From: an uncultured Chitinophagaceae bacterium
Lineage (GTDB): Bacteria; Bacteroidota; Bacteroidia; Chitinophagales; Chitinophagaceae
DNA length: 17,324 bases
Direction of reading: 5' to 3'
Assembly: GCA_937996595.1 (NCBI GenBank)
Contig: CALKVC010000082.1
Location: 1-17,324, forward strand
Program-made: the position numbers and the translations under genes
Shown: positions 1 to 7,163 of the stretch, piece by piece
Numbering within the stretch: the stretch's first letter is position 1
Layout: each line of letters begins with the position of its first letter
Notes under the pieces: model-generated
Seen by the model: only the letters and a program-made list of their open reading frames with translations
What the model was told of the DNA's origin: nothing
The model's database searches: none

Positions 1-489
1 TACAAACACCGGCGCTTTGCCTGCAAAGTTTTCATCAATCACTTCCTCAACGGTGCGCAAGGGTACCTGAATCACTTTCATGATCTTTCCCTGTTTGTTC
101 TTTTCCAGTGCCGTTGCTTCTTCTTTTGAAAAGGTATTCAACCCGGCCTGGTTCATTACAAAGAACTCGGCATTACCGGCAGCCTTTCCGGCAAGGCCGA
201 TATTAAGACAGGTATCTTTCGGCCTTTTCTTTTTAAGTTTTGCGAAAATCGCGGGATCGGGCTCAATACACACGCCCCGGTAACCGGCTTCATAGAACTT
301 ATAGGTATTATTGATCTTAACAGGGTCGTTGGCGCCGATATCGAGGTAAGTAAAGTCCTTTATCTTTTTTGCGCCTACCAGGAAATCGATGATGATGTCT
401 TCCCCGGTTTGTGAATAGGAAATGATATACGGTATACCCGTAAGTTTATTGTAAATCCTTTTAAAGAGTTGATTGTTGATGATGTTCAT
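1..489 (-). CDS. FkbM family methyltransferase, 3' end outside window
   Basis: Open frame of 163 codons that runs off the left edge, so the C-terminus is missing. The translation has the features of FkbM-type SAM-dependent O-methyltransferases: an N-terminal SYSQTGEDIII motif at residues 24-34, the SAM-binding DIGAND motif at 50-55, and the acidic EPD motif at 76-78 that follows strand 2 of the Rossmann fold. FkbM proteins are usually around 230-280 residues, so perhaps two thirds is present. The start is chosen at 489 because an unusually good Shine-Dalgarno sequence lies just upstream. It is the last gene in the visible operon, 71 bases after another FkbM gene of different sequence and lower GC. 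Its likely role is to O-methylate a sugar of the exported glycan; the acceptor is unknown. Confidence 0.85.
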   Translation of the reverse strand, partial: MNIINNQLFKRIYNKLTGIPYIISYSQTGEDIIIDFLVGAKKIKDFTYLDIGANDPVKINNTYKFYEAGYRGVCIEPDPAIFAKLKKKRPKDTCLNIGLAGKAAGNAEFFVMNQAGLNTFSKEEATALEKNKQGKIMKVIQVPLRTVEEVIDENFAGKAPVFV

Positions 490-498
490 GTTTTTACA

Positions 499-504
499 CC
501 TCCT
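499..504 (-). promoter_or_regulatory. Strong Shine-Dalgarno of the partial FkbM gene
   Basis: Minus strand reads AGGAGGTG, a near-perfect complement of the 16S rRNA tail, 9 bases before the ATG (positions 499-504 are AGGAGG). The other genes in this window whose leaders I read (wza, wzc, the nusG-like gene, the acyltransferase and the small secreted protein) lack such a motif, as is usual in Bacteroidota. It supports the start at 489. Confidence 0.6.
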
Positions 505-560
505 GAGAAATCAGAAATAAATAAGTAGGAATAATATTTTGTTAATATGCTGTCAGCAGT

Positions 561-1262
561 TTATTTCTTATAGACTACATCAAAGTAACTCCCGCCCTTA
601 GGATGTTCAATAAACTTATGCCGGTAATATTCTTTAAAACCATATTCCTGTAAAAATGCATCAATGTCTTTTAACTGGCAACATCCTTTATAAGACTCAA
701 AATCTGATACTTCTGTTTTAATAAATGTAAACCTATCTAAAATAGGAATCGCTCCCTGTAATACTAATAATTCAGAACCCTGTGTGTCCATTATCAATGT
801 ATCATATCTTTCCAAAGAAATGTTATTACTTTTTAGCAATGAAGCCAATGTGTTACTCTTTAATGATATAGTTTTTTCATATTTTATATCCGGCCATATA
901 TCTGTATGTAAGTCAAGTTCGAGTATTGATGATGAAGCCCCGTAATTATTAGCAATGTGAAACTCATATTCCTTATCATCTACATCAGTAACAAGTCCTT
1001 TTATTGCCAGCTGATTTTTTACTGATTTCAGATTTTGTTTCAAGGTTTCAAAAACTTCAGGTATTGGTTCTATCCATACTACAGGCAATTTATACTTTGC
1101 ATATAATTCCATTTCCTGTCCGGTATTCGCACCGACATGTATTACGCCTTTGACTTTTTTCAAAAACCGATCAGAATCTTCTCGAAGAGCCGATTTTAAT
1201 CTGAAAATAACATAATTAATCACCTTAAGTATAAACTTATATATTCCTTTCAGGATTGACAT
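561..1262 (-). CDS. FkbM family methyltransferase
   Basis: A 233-residue protein of the FkbM SAM-dependent methyltransferase family. Visible motifs are the SAM-binding VGANTGQE at residues 43-50, the EPIP motif at 65-68 after strand 2, and a later MDTQGSE segment typical of FkbM (usual form D-x-Q-G-x-E). Length is normal for the family. It lies 108 bases after the upstream glycosyltransferase, a larger gap than most junctions here, and 71 bases before a second FkbM gene. Base composition is distinctly AT-rich: two 60-base stretches counted by hand (781-840 and 841-900) give 27 and 28 percent GC. This matches the preceding glycosyltransferase but not the rest of the operon, which suggests that the two arrived together. 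Probable role: O-methylation of a glycan residue. Confidence 0.88.
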   Translation of the reverse strand: MSILKGIYKFILKVINYVIFRLKSALREDSDRFLKKVKGVIHVGANTGQEMELYAKYKLPVVWIEPIPEVFETLKQNLKSVKNQLAIKGLVTDVDDKEYEFHIANNYGASSSILELDLHTDIWPDIKYEKTISLKSNTLASLLKSNNISLERYDTLIMDTQGSELLVLQGAIPILDRFTFIKTEVSDFESYKGCCQLKDIDAFLQEYGFKEYYRHKFIEHPKGGSYFDVVYKK

Positions 1263-1370
1263 TTTGAATTATTTTAATCATACAGTAAAATGATACTTAT
1301 TAAAAACTGAATAAAGAATATCACTTTAAACACTTATCGAAAATGAAATTTATTTATAGTACCAATTTTC

Positions 1371-2660
1371 TTAGATTAAATAATTATACATTTCTTTATA
1401 TTTCCGGGCATTTTCAATATAACTATTATTGCTGTCATGATGAAACTTAAAATGATACCCACCACTCTCAATTTCAAGTATCTTATCCATAATGCTATTT
1501 GCAGAAGCATACTTAAAGACCAATCCACAGTCATATTGCTTAACCAATTCAACAGAACCGGGCACATCAGAAACAATAACCGGCACTTTTAATCTATTTG
1601 CTTCCATGATAATCAGCGGTGCCATTTCAGCAACTCGCGAAGGGAGTATTACTGCCTTATACTGGTTCATTACAGGCAATACCTCACTGGCATGCAATAA
1701 CCCCTTATAACGTATATTGTCAAAATCGTGCAGGTTACTGATGATCGTGTGTGGCAATATTTCTGTTGGTGTATATGACCCATACAGGTCTATATATACA
1801 CCCGGCAATTCCTTTTTAAGCCTGGTTGCCATCTCTAAAATCAGATCAACTCCTTTTTCCTTATTCACTCTTCCCAGAAATACATAGTTTGATCTATTAT
1901 CAACTGCCTGTTGTTGTAAGTGTATATCAATTTCAGGGGATACCTGGGGTATATAGGAAATTTTTTCTGCCGGAAAACCATTGATCAGTAACACATCCCT
2001 GAACCAATTGGTTAGAGAAACAATTTTATCTGCATGTTTTATTAACTCAGCTATAAAATACTGTTTTAACCTGACGCCATGTACTACATTCTTTATTTTT
2101 GGAAGTGATTGTATGGCACTAATACTAAAAATACTTTCAAATATATTTGTAAGGCCATAATTTAACTGTTCATTTTTTGTGGCATTTGAAAACAGTGCAC
2201 AACTACTACAGCGATGTAAGATCACTTTTCCATTACATGGCTTTGTTCCTCCAATATGCATAGTACTGCTCCTGCATATATAATTAACAAGATGTAATGT
2301 TACTACCGTATGAACACCGGAAGCCTTTGCTGCAGCAAGCAATCCCGTACTTACTCCATCCTCTCCTCCGAACTCGTTGAAATGAGCAACTTCAATTCCG
2401 ATTTCCAGTAATTCAGATGTAAATGAACTGCATATGAAATCCAGGTCTGGTTTGTAACAACTATCCACTGCAGCAAAGCGTATAACTTTTATGCCTGTTT
2501 TACTAACATCTTTTTGTGTGATATTTTTGCGAAAATTTGGTACGAACCAGTATACGTCATTGCCAATTTCACTTAATGACAGGGCCAGGTTATTACAATA
2601 CAATTCAGTCCCCCCCACTCCTTCAGGATAAAAAAAATTTGTTACGATGGCAATCTTCAT
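1371..2660 (-). CDS. GT4-type glycosyltransferase with a four-Cys motif
   Basis: A 429-residue GT-B fold glycosyltransferase. The N-terminal acceptor domain carries PEGVGGTEL (residues 12-20), the glycine-rich loop of GT4 enzymes. The C-terminal donor domain carries the E-x7-E motif (E345 and E353 in AEMAPLIIME), which contacts the nucleotide sugar. An insertion with C129, C142, C151 and C154 (last pair CSSC) looks like a small metal-binding or disulfide knuckle, of a type seen in some GT4 enzymes. The ATG directly follows the TAG of the upstream methyltransferase with no spacer, implying translational coupling. GC is low: 28 percent in the 60 bases counted at 2041-2100, like the FkbM gene after it. 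Presumably adds a sugar to the growing chain at the cytoplasmic face; donor and acceptor cannot be read from the sequence. Confidence 0.88.
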   Translation of the reverse strand: MKIAIVTNFFYPEGVGGTELYCNNLALSLSEIGNDVYWFVPNFRKNITQKDVSKTGIKVIRFAAVDSCYKPDLDFICSSFTSELLEIGIEVAHFNEFGGEDGVSTGLLAAAKASGVHTVVTLHLVNYICRSSTMHIGGTKPCNGKVILHRCSSCALFSNATKNEQLNYGLTNIFESIFSISAIQSLPKIKNVVHGVRLKQYFIAELIKHADKIVSLTNWFRDVLLINGFPAEKISYIPQVSPEIDIHLQQQAVDNRSNYVFLGRVNKEKGVDLILEMATRLKKELPGVYIDLYGSYTPTEILPHTIISNLHDFDNIRYKGLLHASEVLPVMNQYKAVILPSRVAEMAPLIIMEANRLKVPVIVSDVPGSVELVKQYDCGLVFKYASANSIMDKILEIESGGYHFKFHHDSNNSYIENARKYKEMYNYLI

Positions 2661-3407
2661 CTATTTTTTTTCAGCTACAATTCCACAAAAGGCAGAATAA
2701 CTTTTTGATTCTATGCCGGCTTTTTTTATCAGCTTGTTTAAATTAAATATGATGCGGTTTACCGTTTTAAGCATGAATTTTTCAAAGCCCGAACGTTTGG
2801 CCGAATCATCCACCCAGAAATAATATTTTCCAAAATAACCGGCAAATGACACATTGAAGCCCAGTGATTCCAGTTGTTTCTTCCAGGCGGCCGGGTTCAT
2901 GCTTTTTACATTATGTTTCGCCAGGTTCTCCTTATCCAATAACCTGTGCGGCCAGTATTGCATCCAGCCCCTGAAATTGGGCGTTGTTATAACAATTTTC
3001 CCTGATGGTTTTAGCAATTTCACATGTGCGTCTATCACTTCCGGAAAGTTATCAAAATGCTCTATAAAACCGAAAGAGCAAACCAGGTCGTAGCGGTTTT
3101 GTATGTTGTTTCCGAATTCAAAAAAATCTCCCGACCAGAAATCACCGGTACGTAAGCCGAGCGACTGCAACCATTGCGGAAGTTCCTGTTTATTACGGGG
3201 ATTGAAATCGATGCCATTCAAAACATAACCCTTTCTGCCAATCACCGGAAGATATGAACCGGGGAAACTGCCTATCTCCAGGCAGGATGCATTGTTAACT
3301 GTTGTTAAATGTGTATGCAAAAAAAGTTCCAGCGGTCCGCCGACAGCTTCACCGAGCGGCTGGTTTGCATAACCTTCATTCCAGTATGCTTCGTCTGTAA
3401 GCCTCAT
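2661..3407 (-). CDS. Class I SAM-dependent methyltransferase
   Basis: A 248-residue protein with a Methyltransferase_11/23-like Rossmann fold. SAM-binding motif I is CLEIGSFPG at residues 42-50 and the post-motif acidic region is NGIDFNP. The YDLVCSFGFIEHFDN segment corresponds to motif II with the typical EH pair. The C-terminal part is basic and hydrophobic, as in methyltransferases that act on lipid-linked glycans, but no clear membrane helix is visible. Its stop TAG is immediately followed by the ATG of the next glycosyltransferase. Upstream lies an 80-base gap filled by a tandem repeat. In this context a role in methylating a sugar or the chain end is likely, but the substrate is an inference. 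Confidence 0.85.
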   Translation of the reverse strand: MRLTDEAYWNEGYANQPLGEAVGGPLELFLHTHLTTVNNASCLEIGSFPGSYLPVIGRKGYVLNGIDFNPRNKQELPQWLQSLGLRTGDFWSGDFFEFGNNIQNRYDLVCSFGFIEHFDNFPEVIDAHVKLLKPSGKIVITTPNFRGWMQYWPHRLLDKENLAKHNVKSMNPAAWKKQLESLGFNVSFAGYFGKYYFWVDDSAKRSGFEKFMLKTVNRIIFNLNKLIKKAGIESKSYSAFCGIVAEKK

Positions 3408-3421
3408 TAAATATATTAAAC

Positions 3422-3530
3422 CAGGTTTTTAATTGGGTAGATCGCTTTGCTTTATACTTCCTAACTCCCTGCAATGATACCCTGTTTTTAATCTGCCGGA
3501 TTGCTTCGTTTCTCGCAATGCCGATCTGAA
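3422..3530 (-). repeat. Two diverged tandem copies of a GATTGC/GCAATG repeat
   Basis: Two copies of a roughly 50-60 base unit lie head to tail. On the plus strand each begins with a TTTTTAAT block (about 3427 and 3484), followed by GATCGCTTTGC (3440-3450) in one and GATTGCTTCG (3499-3508) in the other. They end in GCAATGA (3471-3477) and GCAATGC (3515-3521). The second copy contains the short inverted repeat ATTGC...GCAAT. A core of the form ATTGCGAG...CGAAGCAAT resembles a dispersed intergenic repeat that I recall from several bacterial genomes; this link is from memory. The second copy covers the last codons and stop of the upstream glycosyltransferase gene. Confidence 0.65.
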
Positions 3531-4687
3531 ATAGCATTGATGAAGGTTTCATGGTTCTGCTCATAACTGAATTCGGGAATTCCCAGATCACGAATTTTTT
3601 TTGCATAAGCGAATCTTTTCTCAGTAAGCTGTAAATTACCCAGCATAGATTCCACCAGATTGTGATCCTGTGATGTTACTACAGCTTCATATCCATGTTC
3701 CAATGCCCACAATATAGACCCGGAAGTTGCAGGCCCCCAAAAAAATACAGGCAATCCTGCTGAAATATAATCTACCAGCTTGCTTGAAAAATTATAACGG
3801 AATGGAAGTTCATACAAAAAAGAATTCAGCAATATGGCAACATCCATTTCTTCATTCATTTTCCTCATCAAATCTGTGGCATGCATGAACGGGTGAAACG
3901 TAACATGGTCAGCGTTCAGATTCGGGTATTTTGATAACAATTCTTTATTCCAATATGAAAATACATGCAATTCTCCCTTCAATTTGCCTATATACTTAGC
4001 AACTGTATCCAGCATCGGAGCAAAATCACCGGTAAATAATGACCCGGCATAACAGAACTTCAAACCTTCCATACCCGGTTTCCTATCTGTTACCAATGGA
4101 AGAACTTTGTCGCCTTTTGCCCGGGACGGGTAAATCACTTTTCCATGAACCCGATACAATGAGTGATAGTATTTTTCCATAGTAGGAGAAATACAAAACC
4201 GTTCGCTTGCATATTTGTACATGTTTCCAAAAGCCCTAACCAGGTAACGCTGCCACAGGCCATGATTTTCGGATGTAAGCCAATCGTCATGCAGTATGAG
4301 GTAAAGCGGTAACCTATGTTGTTTAGACAGCCGGTAAGCATGAACCCACATCAACCGGATACTTACAGTAAGGATCAGATCTGGTTTATAAATCCTGACC
4401 ATCTTTTTAGTTTTAGATGACCCAATCACTTCTGCAGCAAGGAAAAGCCCTTTCAGGTATTTTGCAAAGCGAGTATACCTTAGCCTTTCCAACGGAGATT
4501 TGATAACATGATATTGTACTCCGGCTATACGTGGCTGATCTTTACTTACACCTACCCCCTGCATAATAACCAGCTTATCTTTCGGGTAATGTTCCAGCAG
4601 GCGGTATAAGAGTGTGGCACCGGCCGAACTGAGTTCAACAGGTACATCGCTGATGTATAAAATTTTTGGTAAATCCTTTTCTGGCAT
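3488..4687 (-). CDS. GT-B type glycosyltransferase with repeat-encoded C-terminus
   Basis: A 399-residue putative glycosyltransferase of the GT-B fold. The N-terminal half has a Rossmann-like start (KILYISDVP) with a SAGATLLYRLL loop and a DLILTVS strand. The C-terminal half has YAGSLF and a donor-site region FSSKLVDYISAGLPVF similar to GT4-like enzymes. The classical E-x7-E motif is not obvious, so the exact family is uncertain. The last 12 or so residues (DRHCEKRSNPAD, about 388-399) and the stop are encoded by an intergenic repeat, so the original terminus probably lay shortly after residue 387. The start lies 3 bases after the stop of the epimerase gene, which suggests coupled translation. 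Expected to act at the cytoplasmic side in glycan assembly. Confidence 0.8.
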   Translation of the reverse strand: MPEKDLPKILYISDVPVELSSAGATLLYRLLEHYPKDKLVIMQGVGVSKDQPRIAGVQYHVIKSPLERLRYTRFAKYLKGLFLAAEVIGSSKTKKMVRIYKPDLILTVSIRLMWVHAYRLSKQHRLPLYLILHDDWLTSENHGLWQRYLVRAFGNMYKYASERFCISPTMEKYYHSLYRVHGKVIYPSRAKGDKVLPLVTDRKPGMEGLKFCYAGSLFTGDFAPMLDTVAKYIGKLKGELHVFSYWNKELLSKYPNLNADHVTFHPFMHATDLMRKMNEEMDVAILLNSFLYELPFRYNFSSKLVDYISAGLPVFFWGPATSGSILWALEHGYEAVVTSQDHNLVESMLGNLQLTEKRFAYAKKIRDLGIPEFSYEQNHETFINAISDRHCEKRSNPAD

Positions 4688-4690
4688 TGG

Positions 4691-5740
4691 TTAATTCCGT
4701 CCCTTCCAGTTCTCTACGATTTCGCCGATGGTATCTTTCAGCGATTTGGTTATATCCCAGCCGGGATAATGCGCTTTTAGTTTGGCGAGGTTGCTGTAAT
4801 AGCAGATATGGTCGCCTTCCCGGTTCTTGTTGTTGTACACATATTGCATCGGTATGCCGGTAAACGATTCCGCTATCTTAAAAGCCTCCAGGATGGAGCA
4901 GGTGTTTTGTTTGCCGCCACCCAGGTTATACACTTCAGCTATCCGGGGCGCTTTTATAAATTCCTCTATGAAGCGGGCAACATCATAAGAATGGATATTA
5001 TCCCGCACCTGTTTTCCCTGGTAACCATAAATGGTATACTGTTTCTGCTCCAGGTTGCATTTTACCAGGTAACTGAGGAAACCGTGCAGTTCCACGCCAC
5101 TGTGGTTAGGGCCGGTTAAACAGCCTCCGCGTAATGTACAGGTGGGCATGTTGAAATATCGGCCGTATTCCTGCACCATGATGTCGGCAGCCACTTTGGA
5201 AGCGCCGAACAGGGAATGCTTGCTCTGGTCGATGGTGAATGTTTCGGGTATCCCTTCCCGGTATGTATCATCATCGTAATCCCAGCGGGTTTCCAGTTCC
5301 TTCATCTTTATCCTGTTGGGGGCATCGCCGTACACTTTGTTGGTGCTCATATGCACGAACGGTATGTTGGTATTGTACCGGCGGGTGGCTTCCAGCAGGT
5401 TGAGGGTACCGGTTGCGTTAATGTCAAAATCATCAAAAGGAATGGTAGCGGCCCGGTCGTGGCTGGGTTGTGCCGCGGTATGCACAATGGCATCCGGTTT
5501 TATTTCGCTGATGAGCCCGATAAGCCCTTCCCGGTTACGAACATCCAGTTCATGATGATGAAAACTGGGCAGGCTGGTTTGCAGGCGCTCCTGGTTCCAG
5601 CGTGTATCGCCCTGAGAGCCGAAAAAAACGGCCCGCTGGTTGTTATCTATGCCATGGATATCCCAACCCAGACCTGCAAAATGTACACAAACTTCAGAAC
5701 CAATTAATCCGGAAGAACCGGTTACCAGCAATTTTTTCAT
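4691..5740 (-). CDS. NAD-dependent sugar epimerase/dehydratase, CDP-tyvelose epimerase-like, Phe in place of catalytic Tyr
   Basis: A 349-residue extended SDR. The NAD-binding motif TGSSGLIG (residues 7-14) has the G-x2-G-x2-G pattern. STNKVYGD at 132-139 and GKQVRD further on match the CDP-paratose/tyvelose 2-epimerase (RfbE-like) group, as does the early segment with NN at 33-34, FFG at 39-41 and W48. The catalytic Y-x3-K is replaced by F178-G-A-S-K182; the codon at 5207-5209 is TTC on the coding strand, so this is clear in the DNA. The family normally interconverts nucleotide sugars through a transient keto intermediate, using the Tyr as base. Whether this protein is active, uses another residue, or does different chemistry is open. 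GC is high here: 50 and 57 percent in 5401-5460 and 5461-5520. It lies 35 bases after the zinc-ribbon methyltransferase. Confidence 0.85.
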   Translation of the reverse strand: MKKLLVTGSSGLIGSEVCVHFAGLGWDIHGIDNNQRAVFFGSQGDTRWNQERLQTSLPSFHHHELDVRNREGLIGLISEIKPDAIVHTAAQPSHDRAATIPFDDFDINATGTLNLLEATRRYNTNIPFVHMSTNKVYGDAPNRIKMKELETRWDYDDDTYREGIPETFTIDQSKHSLFGASKVAADIMVQEYGRYFNMPTCTLRGGCLTGPNHSGVELHGFLSYLVKCNLEQKQYTIYGYQGKQVRDNIHSYDVARFIEEFIKAPRIAEVYNLGGGKQNTCSILEAFKIAESFTGIPMQYVYNNKNREGDHICYYSNLAKLKAHYPGWDITKSLKDTIGEIVENWKGRN

Positions 5741-5775
5741 TTGGCGAAATTACAACGAAAAACTTAATACGATAC

Positions 5776-6681
5776 TCAACCCTTACGCTGCATGAAAAGC
5801 ACGATATGGTCTTTTGAGAACGGATGATATGGCAAAACCTTCCACCGGGTGATCTTATTCAAACCGGGCACCTGGGAAAATGCCCGTACCAGTAATGATT
5901 TACGGTTATCATTTACGAACCGGAATAACCAAAACCTCATCCCATAGAACAGCCGCTGGCCGGTACCGGAGCGGTAATGCGAACAAAACTTCTTTTCCAC
6001 AACCTTTACAGCTTCATGCTCCTCCAGGTAACTAATATATTTTTCTCCCAGCATGCAAACATGCTGTACGGTTCTGAAATACCAGAAATGCGGCAGGTCG
6101 TACTGGCATGCTTTCGCATCTGCATAACCGGTAGTGATGATGAGTATACCGTTCTCATTCAGCATCCGCAACAGGTCTTTCACCAGTTTTGTGGGCGCCA
6201 TAGAATGTTCAAACACATCTGAAAGCACAATCACATCAAACCTGCTTTTGCTTTCTGTAAGGGCCGTTTCGTTTAATACGATAACGCCTTTCTTTTCTGC
6301 CAGCGCCAGGGCACGCTGGTCTATGTCGAAACCGAAGCAAGAATGCCTTTCTGTGAATCTTGAGATGAACCTACCTTCGCTGCAGCCATAATCCAATACT
6401 TTTAATCCTGATTTTGACTGGAGGAATTGTTCAACGATATCTTCTGTAGGGTAATTACCGGCCGGTTCCCAGGCTTTAAAATCAAATGAATTGTAATAAT
6501 CGTTCAGTTGAGATATATCCAGTACTTCGTCTTTATAATATAAACCGCACTGGCTGCATTTCAGTATTGAATATGGTTCCTGTGTAAACTTTTTCTGCCC
6601 AATCACTTCATCAAACCCTTCCGAGCTGCCATAACTCACCTGTTGTTTCCCCCCACAGCCTGTACATGCATTAACCTTCAT
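5776..6681 (-). CDS. Zinc-ribbon class I SAM-dependent methyltransferase
   Basis: A 301-residue protein. The N-terminus has two Cys pairs, C6-x2-C9 and C42-x2-C45 (CSQCGLYY), forming a predicted zinc ribbon as in many sugar C- or O-methyltransferases of polysaccharide loci. SAM motif I is LDYGCSEG at residues 96-103, and VIVLSDVFEH supplies motif II. The rest of the fold looks complete. Its ATG lies inside the end of the acyltransferase gene (11-base overlap, ATGAAGGTTAA), so the two are probably translationally coupled. Likely substrate is a nucleotide sugar or glycan residue; the exact reaction cannot be told from the sequence. Confidence 0.86.
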   Translation of the reverse strand: MKVNACTGCGGKQQVSYGSSEGFDEVIGQKKFTQEPYSILKCSQCGLYYKDEVLDISQLNDYYNSFDFKAWEPAGNYPTEDIVEQFLQSKSGLKVLDYGCSEGRFISRFTERHSCFGFDIDQRALALAEKKGVIVLNETALTESKSRFDVIVLSDVFEHSMAPTKLVKDLLRMLNENGILIITTGYADAKACQYDLPHFWYFRTVQHVCMLGEKYISYLEEHEAVKVVEKKFCSHYRSGTGQRLFYGMRFWLFRFVNDNRKSLLVRAFSQVPGLNKITRWKVLPYHPFSKDHIVLFMQRKG

Positions 6682-7144
6682 TGATCGTCCTTGTTTTTAC
6701 AACCCTGGCCGGCACCCCTACTACAATCGTATTTTCTTCCACATCATTAACCACAACGGAACCAGCGCCAACCACCGCCCCTTTTTTAATGGTTACACCC
6801 GGCATGATCACAGCATGGGCGCCGATCCATACATCATCTTCAATAACCACCGGTTTTGAAACAACCGTTTTATACATGTCCTTTTTTGTATGGTCGTGCG
6901 TAATGGTTGAAATGGCACAGTGAGATGCAATCATGACCCTGCTGCCGATCTTAACACCCCCATATCCCCAGATATGAACAAAAGCTGCTATTGATACATT
7001 GTCGCCTACCTCTATATATTCAATCCCTTCAAAGCAAACCGGTTGTCGCACAGATACTACTTTCCCGCAGGATTTAAACCCTTTAAGAAACTGCTTGCTT
7101 TTATAAACAGCATAACGGTAACGTATTTTCTCGATAATGGTCAT
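6671..7144 (-). CDS. Hexapeptide-repeat acyltransferase (LbetaH, WbbJ/Maa-like)
   Basis: A 157-residue left-handed beta-helix acyltransferase. Hexapeptide repeats run from about residue 45 (IEVGDNVSIAAFVHI) to 145, with the clear series VWIGAHAVIMPGVTIKKGAVVGAGSVV and the conserved ending VVGVPARVVK. The THDHTKKD loop carries the His residues expected at the CoA/acceptor site. The family transfers acetyl or other acyl groups from acyl-CoA to sugar hydroxyls or amines. It starts 19 bases after the wzt stop and overlaps the next methyltransferase by 11 bases. A role in decorating the exported glycan, or a nucleotide-sugar precursor, is likely. Confidence 0.88.
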   Translation of the reverse strand: MTIIEKIRYRYAVYKSKQFLKGFKSCGKVVSVRQPVCFEGIEYIEVGDNVSIAAFVHIWGYGGVKIGSRVMIASHCAISTITHDHTKKDMYKTVVSKPVVIEDDVWIGAHAVIMPGVTIKKGAVVGAGSVVVNDVEENTIVVGVPARVVKTRTINEG

Positions 7145-7163
7145 TGAATCATTTTCATATTAC

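Noticed and set aside
548..558. Palindrome TGCTGTCAGCA after an FkbM gene
   Set aside because: The single-base centre cannot form a hairpin loop and no T-run follows; likely chance.
5216..5707. 163-codon open frame on the plus strand
   Set aside because: Antisense to the epimerase gene, whose motifs are unmistakable.
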